Assembly (NCBI GenBank): GCA_964596125.1
Contig: CAZQRP010000012.1
Span: 1-64,000, forward strand
DNA from: CAZQRP01 sp964596125
GTDB taxonomy: Bacteria > Chloroflexota > Dehalococcoidia > GIF9 > UBA5629
Direction: 5' to 3'
Length of the DNA stretch: 64,000 bases
Shown here: positions 17,735 to 26,623 of the stretch, one piece after another
How the letters are laid out: each line of letters begins with the position of its first letter
How positions within the stretch are numbered: position 1 is the stretch's first letter
Notes under the pieces: model-generated
The model's input: only the letters and a program-made list of their open reading frames with translations
Database searches by the model: none
Told to the model about the DNA's origin: nothing
Program-made: the position numbers and the translations under genes

Positions 17735-17937
17735 CTTTAGTCCTCAGTGCTAGTATAAAGCTAATGGCTTTGTTTATCAAAGGCACTCCAACGAAGTAAT
17801 AGCACAAAATTTTATTATTTAAATGCCTGGTGCATGGAGATTGACAATGGAATATAAGGCTAATTAAAGTATATGCGGTTAATGTTGCTAAAAACCTGTT
17901 TATTTATAAATAACTTTCTTCTCAGGAGGATTTCCCC

Positions 17938-18783
17938 ATGGAAGAGCTGATAACGAGAGCCGCTAAAGATCTTATAAACAGCACCTATGCCATAGCACTC
18001 ACCGGAGCTGGAATTTCGACCGAGTCGGGAGTCCCTGATTTTCGCGGGCCGTCCGGCGTCTGGACTAAAGACCCGGCAGCAGAAAGAAGGGCATATCGAA
18101 GCTACGAGACGTTCCTGGCCGATCCAGGAGAATGGTGGAGAGAAAGACTGTCAGCACCGCCCGGTTTATTAGGAGACTTAGAAAAGGCTATGCCGAATCC
18201 TGGACATTACGCCCTGGTAGAACTGGAAAAAATGGGCATTTTAAAATGTGTGATTACTCAAAACATCGATAATCTTCATCAAAGGGCCGGGTCTATAAAT
18301 GTTCTGGATTACCATGGAAATATCTCCAAGTTAAGATGTGTCTCTTGCAGCAAGAGATTTAGTCAAGATAAATTCGATCTGGAAGAACTGAGGGAGAAAA
18401 ATCAGTTGCCGCCTCATTGCCCGGAATGTGGCGGCATTGTAAAGACTGACGGTGTTGCCTTTGGTGAGCCAATTCCTTCAGACATTGCCCATCAAAGTCT
18501 GGAGGAAGCCTGGAAATGTGATTCCATGCTCATCTGCGGGACGTCAGCCGTCGTCTATCCTTTTGCCAACTTGCCGAGAATAGCCCGGGAGAAAAAAGTG
18601 GAACAGGAAAAGAAAGCAAAAACAGGTCTTTATATAGTAGAAAGAGTGCCGGCCATCACTATAATTGAGATAAACGCTGAGCCTACTCCTTTAACACATG
18701 AAAAAATCTCAGACTACCTGATCCAGGGGAAAACAGGAGAGGTATTACCAAAACTGGTAGAGCAGCTTAAAACATTACGCTAG
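17938..18783 (+). CDS. Sir2-family NAD-dependent protein deacylase (sirtuin)
   Basis: A 281-residue sirtuin with GGAGG before the ATG. Motifs in order: GAGISTESGVPDFRG (NAD binding), TQNIDNLHQRAG (catalytic His just after in DYHG), a zinc site CVSC...CPECGG, and GTSAVVYPFANL. Deacylases of the CobB/SIRT5 class carry a Tyr-X2-Arg pair that binds acidic acyl groups. Here the aligned stretch is EWWRERL, keeping the Arg but with Trp for Tyr, so acyl preference is uncertain. It uses TAG as stop. It is monocistronic. Confidence 0.93.
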   Translation: MEELITRAAKDLINSTYAIALTGAGISTESGVPDFRGPSGVWTKDPAAERRAYRSYETFLADPGEWWRERLSAPPGLLGDLEKAMPNPGHYALVELEKMGILKCVITQNIDNLHQRAGSINVLDYHGNISKLRCVSCSKRFSQDKFDLEELREKNQLPPHCPECGGIVKTDGVAFGEPIPSDIAHQSLEEAWKCDSMLICGTSAVVYPFANLPRIAREKKVEQEKKAKTGLYIVERVPAITIIEINAEPTPLTHEKISDYLIQGKTGEVLPKLVEQLKTLR

Positions 18784-18945
18784 TATGGCCTGTATACTGC
18801 AATGTTTATCCTTAACAATAAAACGAAATCTGTGAAACGGTGCCAGGCTACAACGGGAACATTGAATTATAAATTCTATGGTTGTCAATCTATCTGAAAG
18901 AGGGTAGCCTGTTATTATCAGAGGGCGAAAAACCGGAGAGAAAAG

Positions 18946-19404
18946 CTAATCCCCCTGGTTATCAAGCTTTAACTTGCCATCGAGCCATCCCATCTTCACC
19001 TCACCGGCATCGTCTATCCCCCGAGCATAAGGCTTTATGTCCAGCAGCGGCGAGCCATCAACAGCGTCAAGTCCTTTTACCTTGAGGAATTTTCCATCCC
19101 TGGAAAGCAGCTCTACCACACAGACGCCGATACCATTGGGTCTAGCCGGAGACCTGGTGGCGAAGACCCCGTGAGGTTTCTCATCCCAGGGAGTCCTGGT
19201 CATCAGCGAGTAACCTTCAGACAGGTGAAAAAAATAGATTACCAGAAGATGGGAAAAGCCATCGATATCGGTAGCTCCCTCTAGAAATTCGTCATAAAGC
19301 TCCAGCTCACCGATTTTATCCAAATGGCGGCCCTGGGGCGGCGCCTCATCTCTGGTCTTATAGGGGGAATGAATTATTCCGATAGGACTGAACTCTATCT
19401 TCAT
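18946..19404 (-). CDS. trmO: tRNA (N6-threonylcarbamoyladenosine37-N6)-methyltransferase TrmO-like
   Basis: A beta-barrel (UPF0066/TrmO) protein of about 152 residues. It has FSPIGIIHSPYKTRDEAPPQGR at the N-terminus (read as SPIGIIHSPY and PPQGR), then SHLLVIYFFH and the SAM-binding ARPNGIGVCVVELL. TrmO methylates t6A at position 37 of tRNA-Thr. I chose the ATG at 19404 because family proteins begin just before the IGIIHSPY strand; the 32 extra in-frame codons upstream show no family similarity. The C-terminus ends soon after the GLDAVDGSPLLDIKPY motif, as in short TrmO proteins. Confidence 0.85.
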   Translation of the reverse strand: MKIEFSPIGIIHSPYKTRDEAPPQGRHLDKIGELELYDEFLEGATDIDGFSHLLVIYFFHLSEGYSLMTRTPWDEKPHGVFATRSPARPNGIGVCVVELLSRDGKFLKVKGLDAVDGSPLLDIKPYARGIDDAGEVKMGWLDGKLKLDNQGD

Positions 19405-19688
19405 GTTGTTATCGCCTGACAATTCTGGCCCCAGCCTCTTCATTTTAGCAGAGAAGCAGCCATCGATAAACAATCCATGCCAATATTGATGACTTAGCAA
19501 TTTTTATCTCTGGGTTGCCCGGATTGCGGAACAATTCATCATATTTTAGATATAATATCGGCACAGGGGTAGCATCAAAGCAAAAAATGGAATCAGAAAG
19601 ATAGAATATGCTTGATTGATAACGAAAAATCGGTAGATAAACAACCAACTGAAACAGCCGGTGATCTCTTTGATAAAATAACTTTAGT

Positions 19689-19970
19689 ATGAACATTCAA
19701 ACTCAGAATCAATTGCTTGATATTTTAAAGTGGATTGGCATAGTCTTTGCGGCCGGGTTCATAGGCTACTTCGGGCGATACCTGAGCATGCTCATAATCG
19801 AAAGAGTCCATAAAAAGAAGCGTGAGCCATCCATAATTACAGAGGAAACGAATAAAACAACTGCCAGTGCTGGTGAACTGCTGGATGAGAAGAAACTGAA
19901 GCTCGATAAAAAAAGGCTAAAGCTGGAAAAGAAAAGAGAAAAGAAACAATCTCCTCACCAGACACAATAA
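19689..19970 (+). CDS. Small membrane-anchored protein with lysine-rich tail
   Basis: A 93-residue protein not assigned to a family. Residues about 13-35 (LKWIGIVFAAGFIGYFGRYL) form one transmembrane helix. The rest is strongly charged, with KKLKLDKKRLKLEKKREKK as a likely helical, basic cytoplasmic tail. The upstream strand shows no clear ribosome-binding site. The gene lies between trmO and the coiled-coil membrane protein with no sign of an operon. It could be a scaffold or a nucleic-acid-tethering protein; there is no evidence for either. Confidence 0.55.
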   Translation: MNIQTQNQLLDILKWIGIVFAAGFIGYFGRYLSMLIIERVHKKKREPSIITEETNKTTASAGELLDEKKLKLDKKRLKLEKKREKKQSPHQTQ

Positions 19971-20192
19971 TGCACTACCTGTTTTGTAGTGAGTGTCTGA
20001 AGGAAAACAACAGCCCATAGAAGCGATGAAATTCCCTTCCGAAAATTACCCGGCACAGAGATATCGAAGCACCAGGTATATCTATCTCCGAAAATAGTCA
20101 CCCAAGGTCTACTTCACCAACGAGATCATCGTTAGAAGCCGAGGCTTCCTTTAAAAAGGGTCTATGGAGCTTTAAGGTATCGGTAGAGTGGG

Positions 20193-21230
20193 CTAAGGAA
20201 ATTTGAAACGGTTTTTAAGCTCAATGGGGCCGGCGATAAATAACATTACCACAGCAATAAGCCACACATAGATACCTTCTCTGATGACAAACTCCATACC
20301 ACCATGCCCCCTCAGCAGTGGCAGTATTCCGGTTATTATAACGGCTGGCAGGGCAAACAGGGCGATGACACCTATTATAATCAGTACCGTTCCCCTGACT
20401 CCCGGCGCAGGTAAGAAGGCAGTGCCTATCACAATAAGTCCGCAGATGATACCCACAACCCACAATATACCGCTAATGCTGGCGCCCGACTGGCTGCCAA
20501 ACTCTGTCCTGAAGCTCTCTACAGACGCAATCCAGGGCATGAAAACACTCACCAGCAGGAGAATTCCGCCAACTATGGCAAGAATCTTTGTCCAGGGCGT
20601 CAGTAAATTCTTTATTGCCGATGCAACTTTAGACGCTAACGACGGACCCGGCGGTCCTGGTTCAGTCTTTTTTATCTCCGTATCAGCTCCGGCCGGGATT
20701 TCAGCTTCGTAAGCGGGCTGTTCCGGTTGAGCAATCTCCTGGGGCTCGGGGGCAACTTCCGCTGGCGGTTCCGGTTCACTCACAGGTAAGGGCTCCGGAG
20801 GTGCAGCCTCCGGTTTCTCAGCTATGACATCTATATCGGCGACAGAGTTAGCTTCAATGAGCCTGGTAAGCTCCTTGCAATATTGCTCAAGCTCCTTGAT
20901 CCTGGTCCTTAATTTTTTATCGGAGGCCTGATATTCTTCCTGCGAAAGTTCGCCCACCTTGTATTTGACATCGAGCTTGCCCAGTTCTATCCTGTGGACC
21001 GTCTCTATTTCCTGTTGACTATTGTCAAGCTCCTGCTTTAGCTCGCTTTTTATTCTGGCTAAATCCGATGCGGCTGCATCCAGCCTTCGGTTATAATCTT
21101 CCCTGGTTGCTGTATACAGCTCTTCACTAATCGCGCTGTCTGCCTTGAGCCGTACCAGGTTAGCCAGGAAGCCCTCGATCTCATCTCTTGCTCTGAAAGC
21201 TTCAGCAAGTTTCTCTGCGTTTTCACTCAT
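20193..21230 (-). CDS. Coiled-coil membrane protein with four C-terminal helices
   Basis: A 345-residue protein of unknown function. Residues about 1-130 form a long charged coiled coil containing a SHOCT-like stretch KYKVGELSQEEYQ. Residues about 130-195 are a Pro/Glu-rich linker. Four transmembrane helices follow (about 215-235, 252-272, 280-305, 322-340). There is no signal peptide, so the coiled coil faces the cytoplasm. AGAGGG precedes the ATG. Similar coiled-coil/linker/membrane proteins occur widely with no known role. Confidence 0.7.
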   Translation of the reverse strand: MSENAEKLAEAFRARDEIEGFLANLVRLKADSAISEELYTATREDYNRRLDAAASDLARIKSELKQELDNSQQEIETVHRIELGKLDVKYKVGELSQEEYQASDKKLRTRIKELEQYCKELTRLIEANSVADIDVIAEKPEAAPPEPLPVSEPEPPAEVAPEPQEIAQPEQPAYEAEIPAGADTEIKKTEPGPPGPSLASKVASAIKNLLTPWTKILAIVGGILLLVSVFMPWIASVESFRTEFGSQSGASISGILWVVGIICGLIVIGTAFLPAPGVRGTVLIIIGVIALFALPAVIITGILPLLRGHGGMEFVIREGIYVWLIAVVMLFIAGPIELKNRFKFP

Positions 21231-21588
21231 TTGTCAATCCCTCTGTAAATGCAAATCATGACTTATTGAATTAGCCGGTAACAACAAATACAGCCATTAC
21301 CTGCTGGTTGCGGGCACCATATTCCTCGCCGCTATTATACTATTCGTCGAACCAGCACTCAATACCCTGAATTACGTAATATACATCGGATAAGATCAAC
21401 CCTGAACTTCGTATGGGGTGTTATGAAAGTCATACTTCATATACAATATGTCTTTATGATGCCTATAAAATTCATATATAAAGCGGTATCGGGACCAGGT
21501 CCACATATATCCTCCAGCTCATGTCGAGTACAGGGAGGAAATGAACCTTTTTGTCCGGAACAGACTATACATATAATATAGGGGCAAA
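21231..21588. other. Intergenic region before the ECF sigma gene
   Basis: The 358 bases hold no convincing gene. Just before the sigma gene there is GGAAC (21557), which resembles an ECF-type -35, and TATAAT at 21572-21577, which resembles a housekeeping -10. Either could drive the downstream genes. The rest looks like ordinary non-coding DNA. Confidence 0.4.
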
Positions 21589-22143
21589 ATGCCAGACCTG
21601 ATTGAGAAGTGGCAATATGGTGATACCGTGGCCTTTGAAACACTGTTCCGGCAGTATGAGAAACTGGTCTACAGGACGGCTTTCCTTATCACCGGCAATA
21701 GAGAGGCGGCAGAGGACACCTTGCAGGAGGTGTTTATCTCTGTGTGGAGATTCCGGCACACCTTCAATCCTGAGAAAAGCAGGTTTACCACCTGGCTGCA
21801 CCACATCACCGTCAACCAATGCTCAAAAGAGCGGCGCAGGAAATCGCCGACCGCCATATCGTTTGAAAAAACAGCGATTGATGCGCCCGAGGCGAGTCAT
21901 CACGACCAACCGGAAGAAATCATGATAAGCAAAATGGAGTATGACCAGCTACTGAAGGCGATGGAAGCCCTGGATACCCGGCACCGTTCGGTACTGGTGC
22001 TGAGGTATTTCAACGACCTCTCTTATGGGGAAATGGCTGAGGTCGTAGGCGTCCCCATCGGCACAATTAAGTCCAGACTCAACAAGGCGCTCAAATTATT
22101 GAGAGAGCAGTTCACTGTCTGGCAGAGAGAGGCATCGGCATAG
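21589..22143 (+). CDS. ECF-family RNA polymerase sigma factor
   Basis: A 184-residue sigma-70 family ECF factor. Region 2 includes RTAFLITGNREAAEDTLQEVFISVWR and the core-binding acidic stretch; region 4 includes VLRYFNDLSYGEMAEVVGVPIG as a helix-turn-helix and ends with IKSRLNKALKLLREQ. Both regions are complete. The gene ends in TAG and is followed 14 bases later by a membrane protein carrying a zinc anti-sigma domain, its likely regulator. It probably directs an envelope-stress or similar regulon. Confidence 0.92.
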   Translation: MPDLIEKWQYGDTVAFETLFRQYEKLVYRTAFLITGNREAAEDTLQEVFISVWRFRHTFNPEKSRFTTWLHHITVNQCSKERRRKSPTAISFEKTAIDAPEASHHDQPEEIMISKMEYDQLLKAMEALDTRHRSVLVLRYFNDLSYGEMAEVVGVPIGTIKSRLNKALKLLREQFTVWQREASA

Positions 22144-22157
22144 AGGGATAGGAAATT

Positions 22158-23330
22158 ATGAACTGCAAAGCGATAAACAAGCTACTGGCAGCTTATCTTG
22201 ATAAAGAGGTAACGCCTGAGGAGGCGGAGAGAATTCAAGCCCACCTGTATCAATGCCAGCGCTGCAACGAGGAACTGATGAGCCTGACTGCTACTCAAGA
22301 GCATCTCCGTCAGGCTTTGCGTTTAAGGGGGGAAGGGGCTAGCCCATCGCCTCAGGCGTGGGTACAACTGCAGCAGCGGCTTGAAATGACGTCTCATCCT
22401 TCTCTCCTGAAAAGACTGGGAGATATTTTAAGTAAACCAGCATGGCGTACTGTGACAGCTACGGTCCTGGTTGCTGTGCTAGTGATTGGCACACTCTGGG
22501 GAACAGGAATAATACCGCTGGTATTTATGGGAGGGAAAGCCCCCCCTCCTGCGCCGGCACCAACACCTGCGGCACCACCGGCACCGTCAGTAGTCCCAGC
22601 GCCAATAGTACCGATGGCACCAGGAGGCGAACAGCAAGAAAGGGACGTATCTACAGTCGATGAGACACTGACCGACCGCAAAATCGTGAGGACCGGCCGC
22701 CTGACTCTGGAGGTAACGGATATAGCAGATGCTACAGATACAATCACCAGATTAGCCGGTGAGTTAAGCGGCTATGTAGTCTCCTCAAGAATACGCGAAC
22801 ACAACGGCGAGGTCTCGGGCAGTATTATAATCCGGGTCCCGCTGGAGCTCTTTGACGAGGTCTTCAGCAGACTGCGCCAGTTTGCAGTCGATATGCTATA
22901 CGAAAGTACACAAAGCCAGGACATAACCGAAGAGTACACCGATTTGAATGCCCAGCTCCGCAATCTGGAGGCGACCGAGGCACAGTACCTGGCACTGCTT
23001 GCTAAGGCGGAAAAGGTGGAGGACATACTAATGGTGCAGCGAGAGCTCTCCGATGTGCGCAGGGACATAGAGCGGATCAAAGGACGCATGCAATACCTGG
23101 AGCGCACATCGGATATGTCTCTTATCGAAATAAATCTAGAGGAGGCGAAGTCCTTACGTCAAACCGGATGGAGCGCTTTCAAGACCTTCCAATCGGCCGT
23201 GCGTGGTCTCACCACCTTCATAAGGGTACTGGCCGACATAGCTATCTGGCTTGGCATCTTCTGCTGGCTGTGGATTCCTGTCCTCGTATTCCTGCTCAGG
23301 CGGCGGCGAAAAGCAGCAAAGCTTAGATGA
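22158..23330 (+). CDS. Anti-sigma zinc-finger protein fused to DUF4349
   Basis: A 390-residue protein. The N-terminus (1-60) is a cytoplasmic zinc anti-sigma domain with Cys3 and H29-X3-C33-X2-C36. A transmembrane helix follows at about 99-124, then a Pro/Ala linker (128-155), a DUF4349 region from about 172 (IVRTGRLTLEV, then YTDLNAQLRNLEATEAQYL coiled coil), and a C-terminal helix (about 350-375) ending in RRRRKAAK. The layout suits a sensor that holds the adjacent sigma factor and responds to an extracytoplasmic signal. This function is inference from domain order and the 14-base gap to the sigma gene. Confidence 0.85.
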   Translation: MNCKAINKLLAAYLDKEVTPEEAERIQAHLYQCQRCNEELMSLTATQEHLRQALRLRGEGASPSPQAWVQLQQRLEMTSHPSLLKRLGDILSKPAWRTVTATVLVAVLVIGTLWGTGIIPLVFMGGKAPPPAPAPTPAAPPAPSVVPAPIVPMAPGGEQQERDVSTVDETLTDRKIVRTGRLTLEVTDIADATDTITRLAGELSGYVVSSRIREHNGEVSGSIIIRVPLELFDEVFSRLRQFAVDMLYESTQSQDITEEYTDLNAQLRNLEATEAQYLALLAKAEKVEDILMVQRELSDVRRDIERIKGRMQYLERTSDMSLIEINLEEAKSLRQTGWSAFKTFQSAVRGLTTFIRVLADIAIWLGIFCWLWIPVLVFLLRRRRKAAKLR

Positions 23331-23450
23331 ACAGGTGGGTATGCGAATTTGAAACAAGGTGATAAATGACAAAAGTGATGTGCAGTATCCTTTAATGGGA
23401 AGACGCTTTGGAGTCCTATATAGCACGATAACAGTCCAGGAGGTGAACAA

Positions 23451-24590
23451 ATGAAAAAATTGATACCGGCGCTGGTTGCAGCGATATTTCTCTTTGTAGC
23501 AGCTCTTTCCTGCGCCCGGGCACCGGAACCTGCAAAGGCACCGGCTCCATATCCACCGAGGGAAGTGCCGCAAGCGGAGGGAGTCACCCCGACAATACCA
23601 ACACCTGCACCAAGTCCTGCGCCGACGCCAAGGCCGGCACCCGTACTGATACCACAGACAGCTTCCGATGAGGATAAAGCGGTCTCAGAGCGTATGATCG
23701 TACGTACCGGTACCATGCAAATGGTAGTTGAGGATGTGCTTGATGCCATCGACAGTATTACCGGGCTCGCCGAGAGCCTTGATGGGTATGTGGTTTCTTC
23801 CAGAAGCTGGCGGGAAGGGGAGGCGCTTCGCGGCCTCATTTCTATCCGTGTGCCCGCCGGGCGTTTTACCGAAGCCATAAATTCGCTGAATGAGCTTGCA
23901 GTTGAGGTAACTTCTCACAGCACGTCCAGTAAGGACGTTACCGAAGAATATGTCGACCTGAGCGCCAAGCTGCAGAATCTGGAGGCAACGGAGCAGCAGC
24001 TACTCCGGATAATGGAGAAGGCGGAGAAGGTGGAGGACATCCTGGCCGTACAGAGAGAACTCTCCAGGACCAGAGAGGACATTGAGCGGACCAAGGGCCG
24101 TATGCAGTATCTGGAGAGGACTTCCGAGAGCTCGCTTATCGAAGTGCACCTTGACCAGTCCACGCTCGATGTTAAAATAACCGCCAGCCGGAGAAGCGTT
24201 AAAGAAGGAGAGGTTATCTTGTTTCAAGCTCAATTTGCCGGCGGCTTCGCTCCATACAGCTACAAATGGGACTTTGGCGATGGTGACACCAGCACCAGTC
24301 CAGCGCCGGCCCATGCCTACAAGTCTCCCGGGGCCTACACTGTCTCCGTCACGGTGACCGATGACCACGGTTACGCCGATACCGAAACGAGAGATGATTA
24401 CATCATCGTCATCCCTGGTTGGAGTGCCGGCAATACCGCCAGCAGCGCCTGGAATGGGCTGGTAACTTTTGGACAGGTATTTGCGAATATCTTCATCTGG
24501 GTGGGCATGTTCAGTCCTGTTTGGATAGTCATCGGGGGCATAGTATACTGGTTCTGGTGGCACCGCAGAAAGAGCAGGATTTCAGGATAA
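23451..24590 (+). CDS. DUF4349 lipoprotein with inserted PKD domain
   Basis: A 379-residue exported protein with AGGAGG before the ATG. The signal peptide ends in a lipobox-like ALSC (Cys21). A Pro/Ala-rich linker is followed by DUF4349 (from about 84: MIVRTGTMQMVVEDVLDAI, then YVDLSAKLQNLEATEQQLL). A PKD-type beta-sandwich (about 245-325: YKWDFGDGDTSTS, GAYTVSVTVTDDHG) lies before a C-terminal transmembrane helix. It is a paralogue of the preceding gene without the anti-sigma part and with the PKD domain inserted at the point where the other goes straight to its C-terminal helix. Confidence 0.85.
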   Translation: MKKLIPALVAAIFLFVAALSCARAPEPAKAPAPYPPREVPQAEGVTPTIPTPAPSPAPTPRPAPVLIPQTASDEDKAVSERMIVRTGTMQMVVEDVLDAIDSITGLAESLDGYVVSSRSWREGEALRGLISIRVPAGRFTEAINSLNELAVEVTSHSTSSKDVTEEYVDLSAKLQNLEATEQQLLRIMEKAEKVEDILAVQRELSRTREDIERTKGRMQYLERTSESSLIEVHLDQSTLDVKITASRRSVKEGEVILFQAQFAGGFAPYSYKWDFGDGDTSTSPAPAHAYKSPGAYTVSVTVTDDHGYADTETRDDYIIVIPGWSAGNTASSAWNGLVTFGQVFANIFIWVGMFSPVWIVIGGIVYWFWWHRRKSRISG

Positions 24591-24652
24591 GATAAGGGGA
24601 CGACGAAATAGTAAGGAGATGATAAAAACATCATCTATGCTGAGTTTTTCGA

Positions 24653-24682
24653 CTCTTTCAGCACTCTTGAAAGAGAAGGTCT
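24653..24682 (+). terminator. Hairpin after the DUF4349 genes
   Basis: CTCTTTCA and TGAAAGAG (24653-24660 and 24668-24675) form a perfect 8-bp stem with a 7-base loop, followed by a modest T-run (CTTTT) from about 24681. It lies 60 bases after the stop codon, so it could end the sigma operon transcript. The T-run is short and not immediately adjacent, so it is only a candidate. Confidence 0.4.
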
Positions 24683-24883
24683 TTTAGTATAAGGATTACT
24701 CCGGTAGAGTAAGTTAGTCCCCTGGACGGGATTCGAACCTTAAACCAAACGGTGGGCAGCTTGAGCACGAGAGCATTTTGCACAGGCTACCTGCCATCAC
24801 ACGGATAAATAGGAAGCCGAGCAATTGCCAGCAATTCACGTGAATAGTACGAAGCAAATGCAGAGAGTATAATAGAATGGACT

Positions 24884-25507
24884 ATGACAATGAACAAGCT
24901 GCAAAAAGCGCTATGTGGTTTTTTAAACAGTGATGATGCCAAGAAATTAGCTCAAGTCCTGCAAGAAGTGCTCAAAACCGGAACAATTTCATACGAAGAG
25001 GCTCAAAGAATAATCGGTGGAGACCCAGAGGATATCCTCACTTTAGGCTACGGCTGGAGATTGCTTCTCCCTGTCAGGGCTGCAAAAGGGGGAGATTGGG
25101 AAGACCGGATGCTGATACCACAGCCAGGCGAAATCTACCAGATGCCCAACGTTGCCAAACATCTGGCGGAAAACGCAAACAGGACCGGTCATTGGGACCC
25201 CGAAAAGGCTATTATCGAGGTTTTCAGAAAAATAGGTGAGCCCGACTCAGACAAAATGCCAGTCCTGGTGGCAAGAATGGCCTCTAAAGTGAAAGGCCGT
25301 CGCATTAACGGAGTAAAAATAAAGAAACTGTGTGCCGAGCTCGGCCTGGAAAAGCGGGTAGACCCACTGGTGTCCGAACTGAAAGCCTGTGGCATATTAA
25401 GCCACAAGCTGAGTGCACTCACCGAAGCAAGCAGGCAAGGTTCTCCTATCTATGAACTTAATCCATCACTATTTGTAGGAGAAGAAACATCTCGCAGCGG
25501 CAACTGA
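24884..25507 (+). CDS. Hypothetical protein, possible winged-helix C-terminus
   Basis: A 207-residue cytoplasmic protein I do not recognise. The N-terminal 60 residues are helical (SDDAKKLAQVLQEVLKTGTI then YEEAQRIIG). The middle contains RLLLPVRAAKGGDWEDRMLI. The C-terminal 80 residues (KGRRINGVKIKKLCAELGL, VDPLVSELKACGILSHKL) look like a winged-helix DNA-binding domain. TATAAT at about 24866 lies close to the ATG at 24884, so the leader would be very short. An alternative ATG two codons downstream is possible. Confidence 0.65.
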   Translation: MTMNKLQKALCGFLNSDDAKKLAQVLQEVLKTGTISYEEAQRIIGGDPEDILTLGYGWRLLLPVRAAKGGDWEDRMLIPQPGEIYQMPNVAKHLAENANRTGHWDPEKAIIEVFRKIGEPDSDKMPVLVARMASKVKGRRINGVKIKKLCAELGLEKRVDPLVSELKACGILSHKLSALTEASRQGSPIYELNPSLFVGEETSRSGN

Positions 25508-25676
25508 TAAAGTATTCTCCGGTTATCTCAGTACTACATGGATTCTTTTATTTACACTTGTCACCATCTCTGTTTCGGAATGCAGATTACCATTCCACGC
25601 ACTCTATTTGTATCAAGGTCGAGAATAGTGTATGCTGCAATGATATATTTCCCTTAGAAGGGAGCACCAAGCACCA

Positions 25677-26579
25677 GTGAACTGGATCAATATAGCCGTG
25701 CTGAGTGCGGCAACTATGGCGGTGGTGCATATATTTGACAGCCACCTCCTCTCCAAACGAATACCAAGTGTGCGTGCCTACCTGCTGCCCGTGGGCAGTT
25801 TTCAATTACTGTTTGGCTATGTATTGTTTACCATGTTTCCACTTCCTGAGGGTATTAGTATATGGCCGGTACTGGTAGCGCTCACCGGTGCTGCGTTCCG
25901 TATCTCCGCCATGATAATCATGTTCGAGACTTTAAAAAAGGAGGAGGTTTCAAAGGTTGTCCCGGTAATCTATACTTACCCGATTTTCGTTGCCATATTG
26001 GCAATGCCATTACTGGGAGAATCTTTGATTTATCTGGAGTGGCTGGCAATAGTAATCGTAGTAGCAGGAGCAATATTGGTCTCAGTAAAAAAAAGCCCAA
26101 CCGGTTCACACACCTGGCCGGTTAAGCTGTTATTCTTCCTTTTCGGCTCCAGCTTACTCTTCGCACTTTCGGACGTATCCAGTAAATATGCCCTGGTCTC
26201 CATCTCATTCTGGAACATGGCCTGGCTAAGCACATTTTCTATGGGCGGCATCATGATGCTCATCTCACTCCGCCCTCACATCATAAGACAATTGCTCAAC
26301 CTGAAACAAAGGAATTTGTCTATAGGTCTGCTCGTTTTTACGTCGCTACTCGCACAGGTAGGGACCGTGTTGTTATTCGTGGCGATAGAGAGTGGTCCCG
26401 TGTCTCTGGTATCGACTGTTGTCAGTACCCGCCCTTTGTTCGTGCTTTTATTCGCCATTGTCCTGAGCCGACTTTCGCCTATGTTCCTGGACTGGCATGC
26501 CACGAAAAGCATACTCGGCCTGCGGATCGTGGCAACTATTATGATTGTCGGCGGTATAATAATCATACACCTCACCTGA
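25677..26579 (+). CDS. EamA/DMT-family transporter (copy 1)
   Basis: A 300-residue membrane protein starting at GTG, with about ten predicted helices. It has the two-repeat EamA architecture, each repeat starting with a hydrophobic helix pair and a conserved acidic/Pro-containing helix (VVPVIYTYPIFVAILAMPLLGE). EamA proteins export or import small metabolites; no substrate is suggested by the context. A close paralogue follows 44 bases later, so the pair is a tandem duplication. Confidence 0.88.
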   Translation: MNWINIAVLSAATMAVVHIFDSHLLSKRIPSVRAYLLPVGSFQLLFGYVLFTMFPLPEGISIWPVLVALTGAAFRISAMIIMFETLKKEEVSKVVPVIYTYPIFVAILAMPLLGESLIYLEWLAIVIVVAGAILVSVKKSPTGSHTWPVKLLFFLFGSSLLFALSDVSSKYALVSISFWNMAWLSTFSMGGIMMLISLRPHIIRQLLNLKQRNLSIGLLVFTSLLAQVGTVLLFVAIESGPVSLVSTVVSTRPLFVLLFAIVLSRLSPMFLDWHATKSILGLRIVATIMIVGGIIIIHLT

Positions 26580-26623
26580 TTACCAGGTAACAATAGGTGT
26601 TGCGGAAGTGAGTAAAAGCATCA

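Noticed and set aside
24716..24800. tRNA-like T-arm on the minus strand (GGTTCGAATCCCGTCC)
   Set aside because: The T-stem does not pair on its 5' side, no matching acceptor stem or anticodon arm is seen, and no 5' half can be folded. It may be a decayed tRNA fragment but cannot be called a tRNA.
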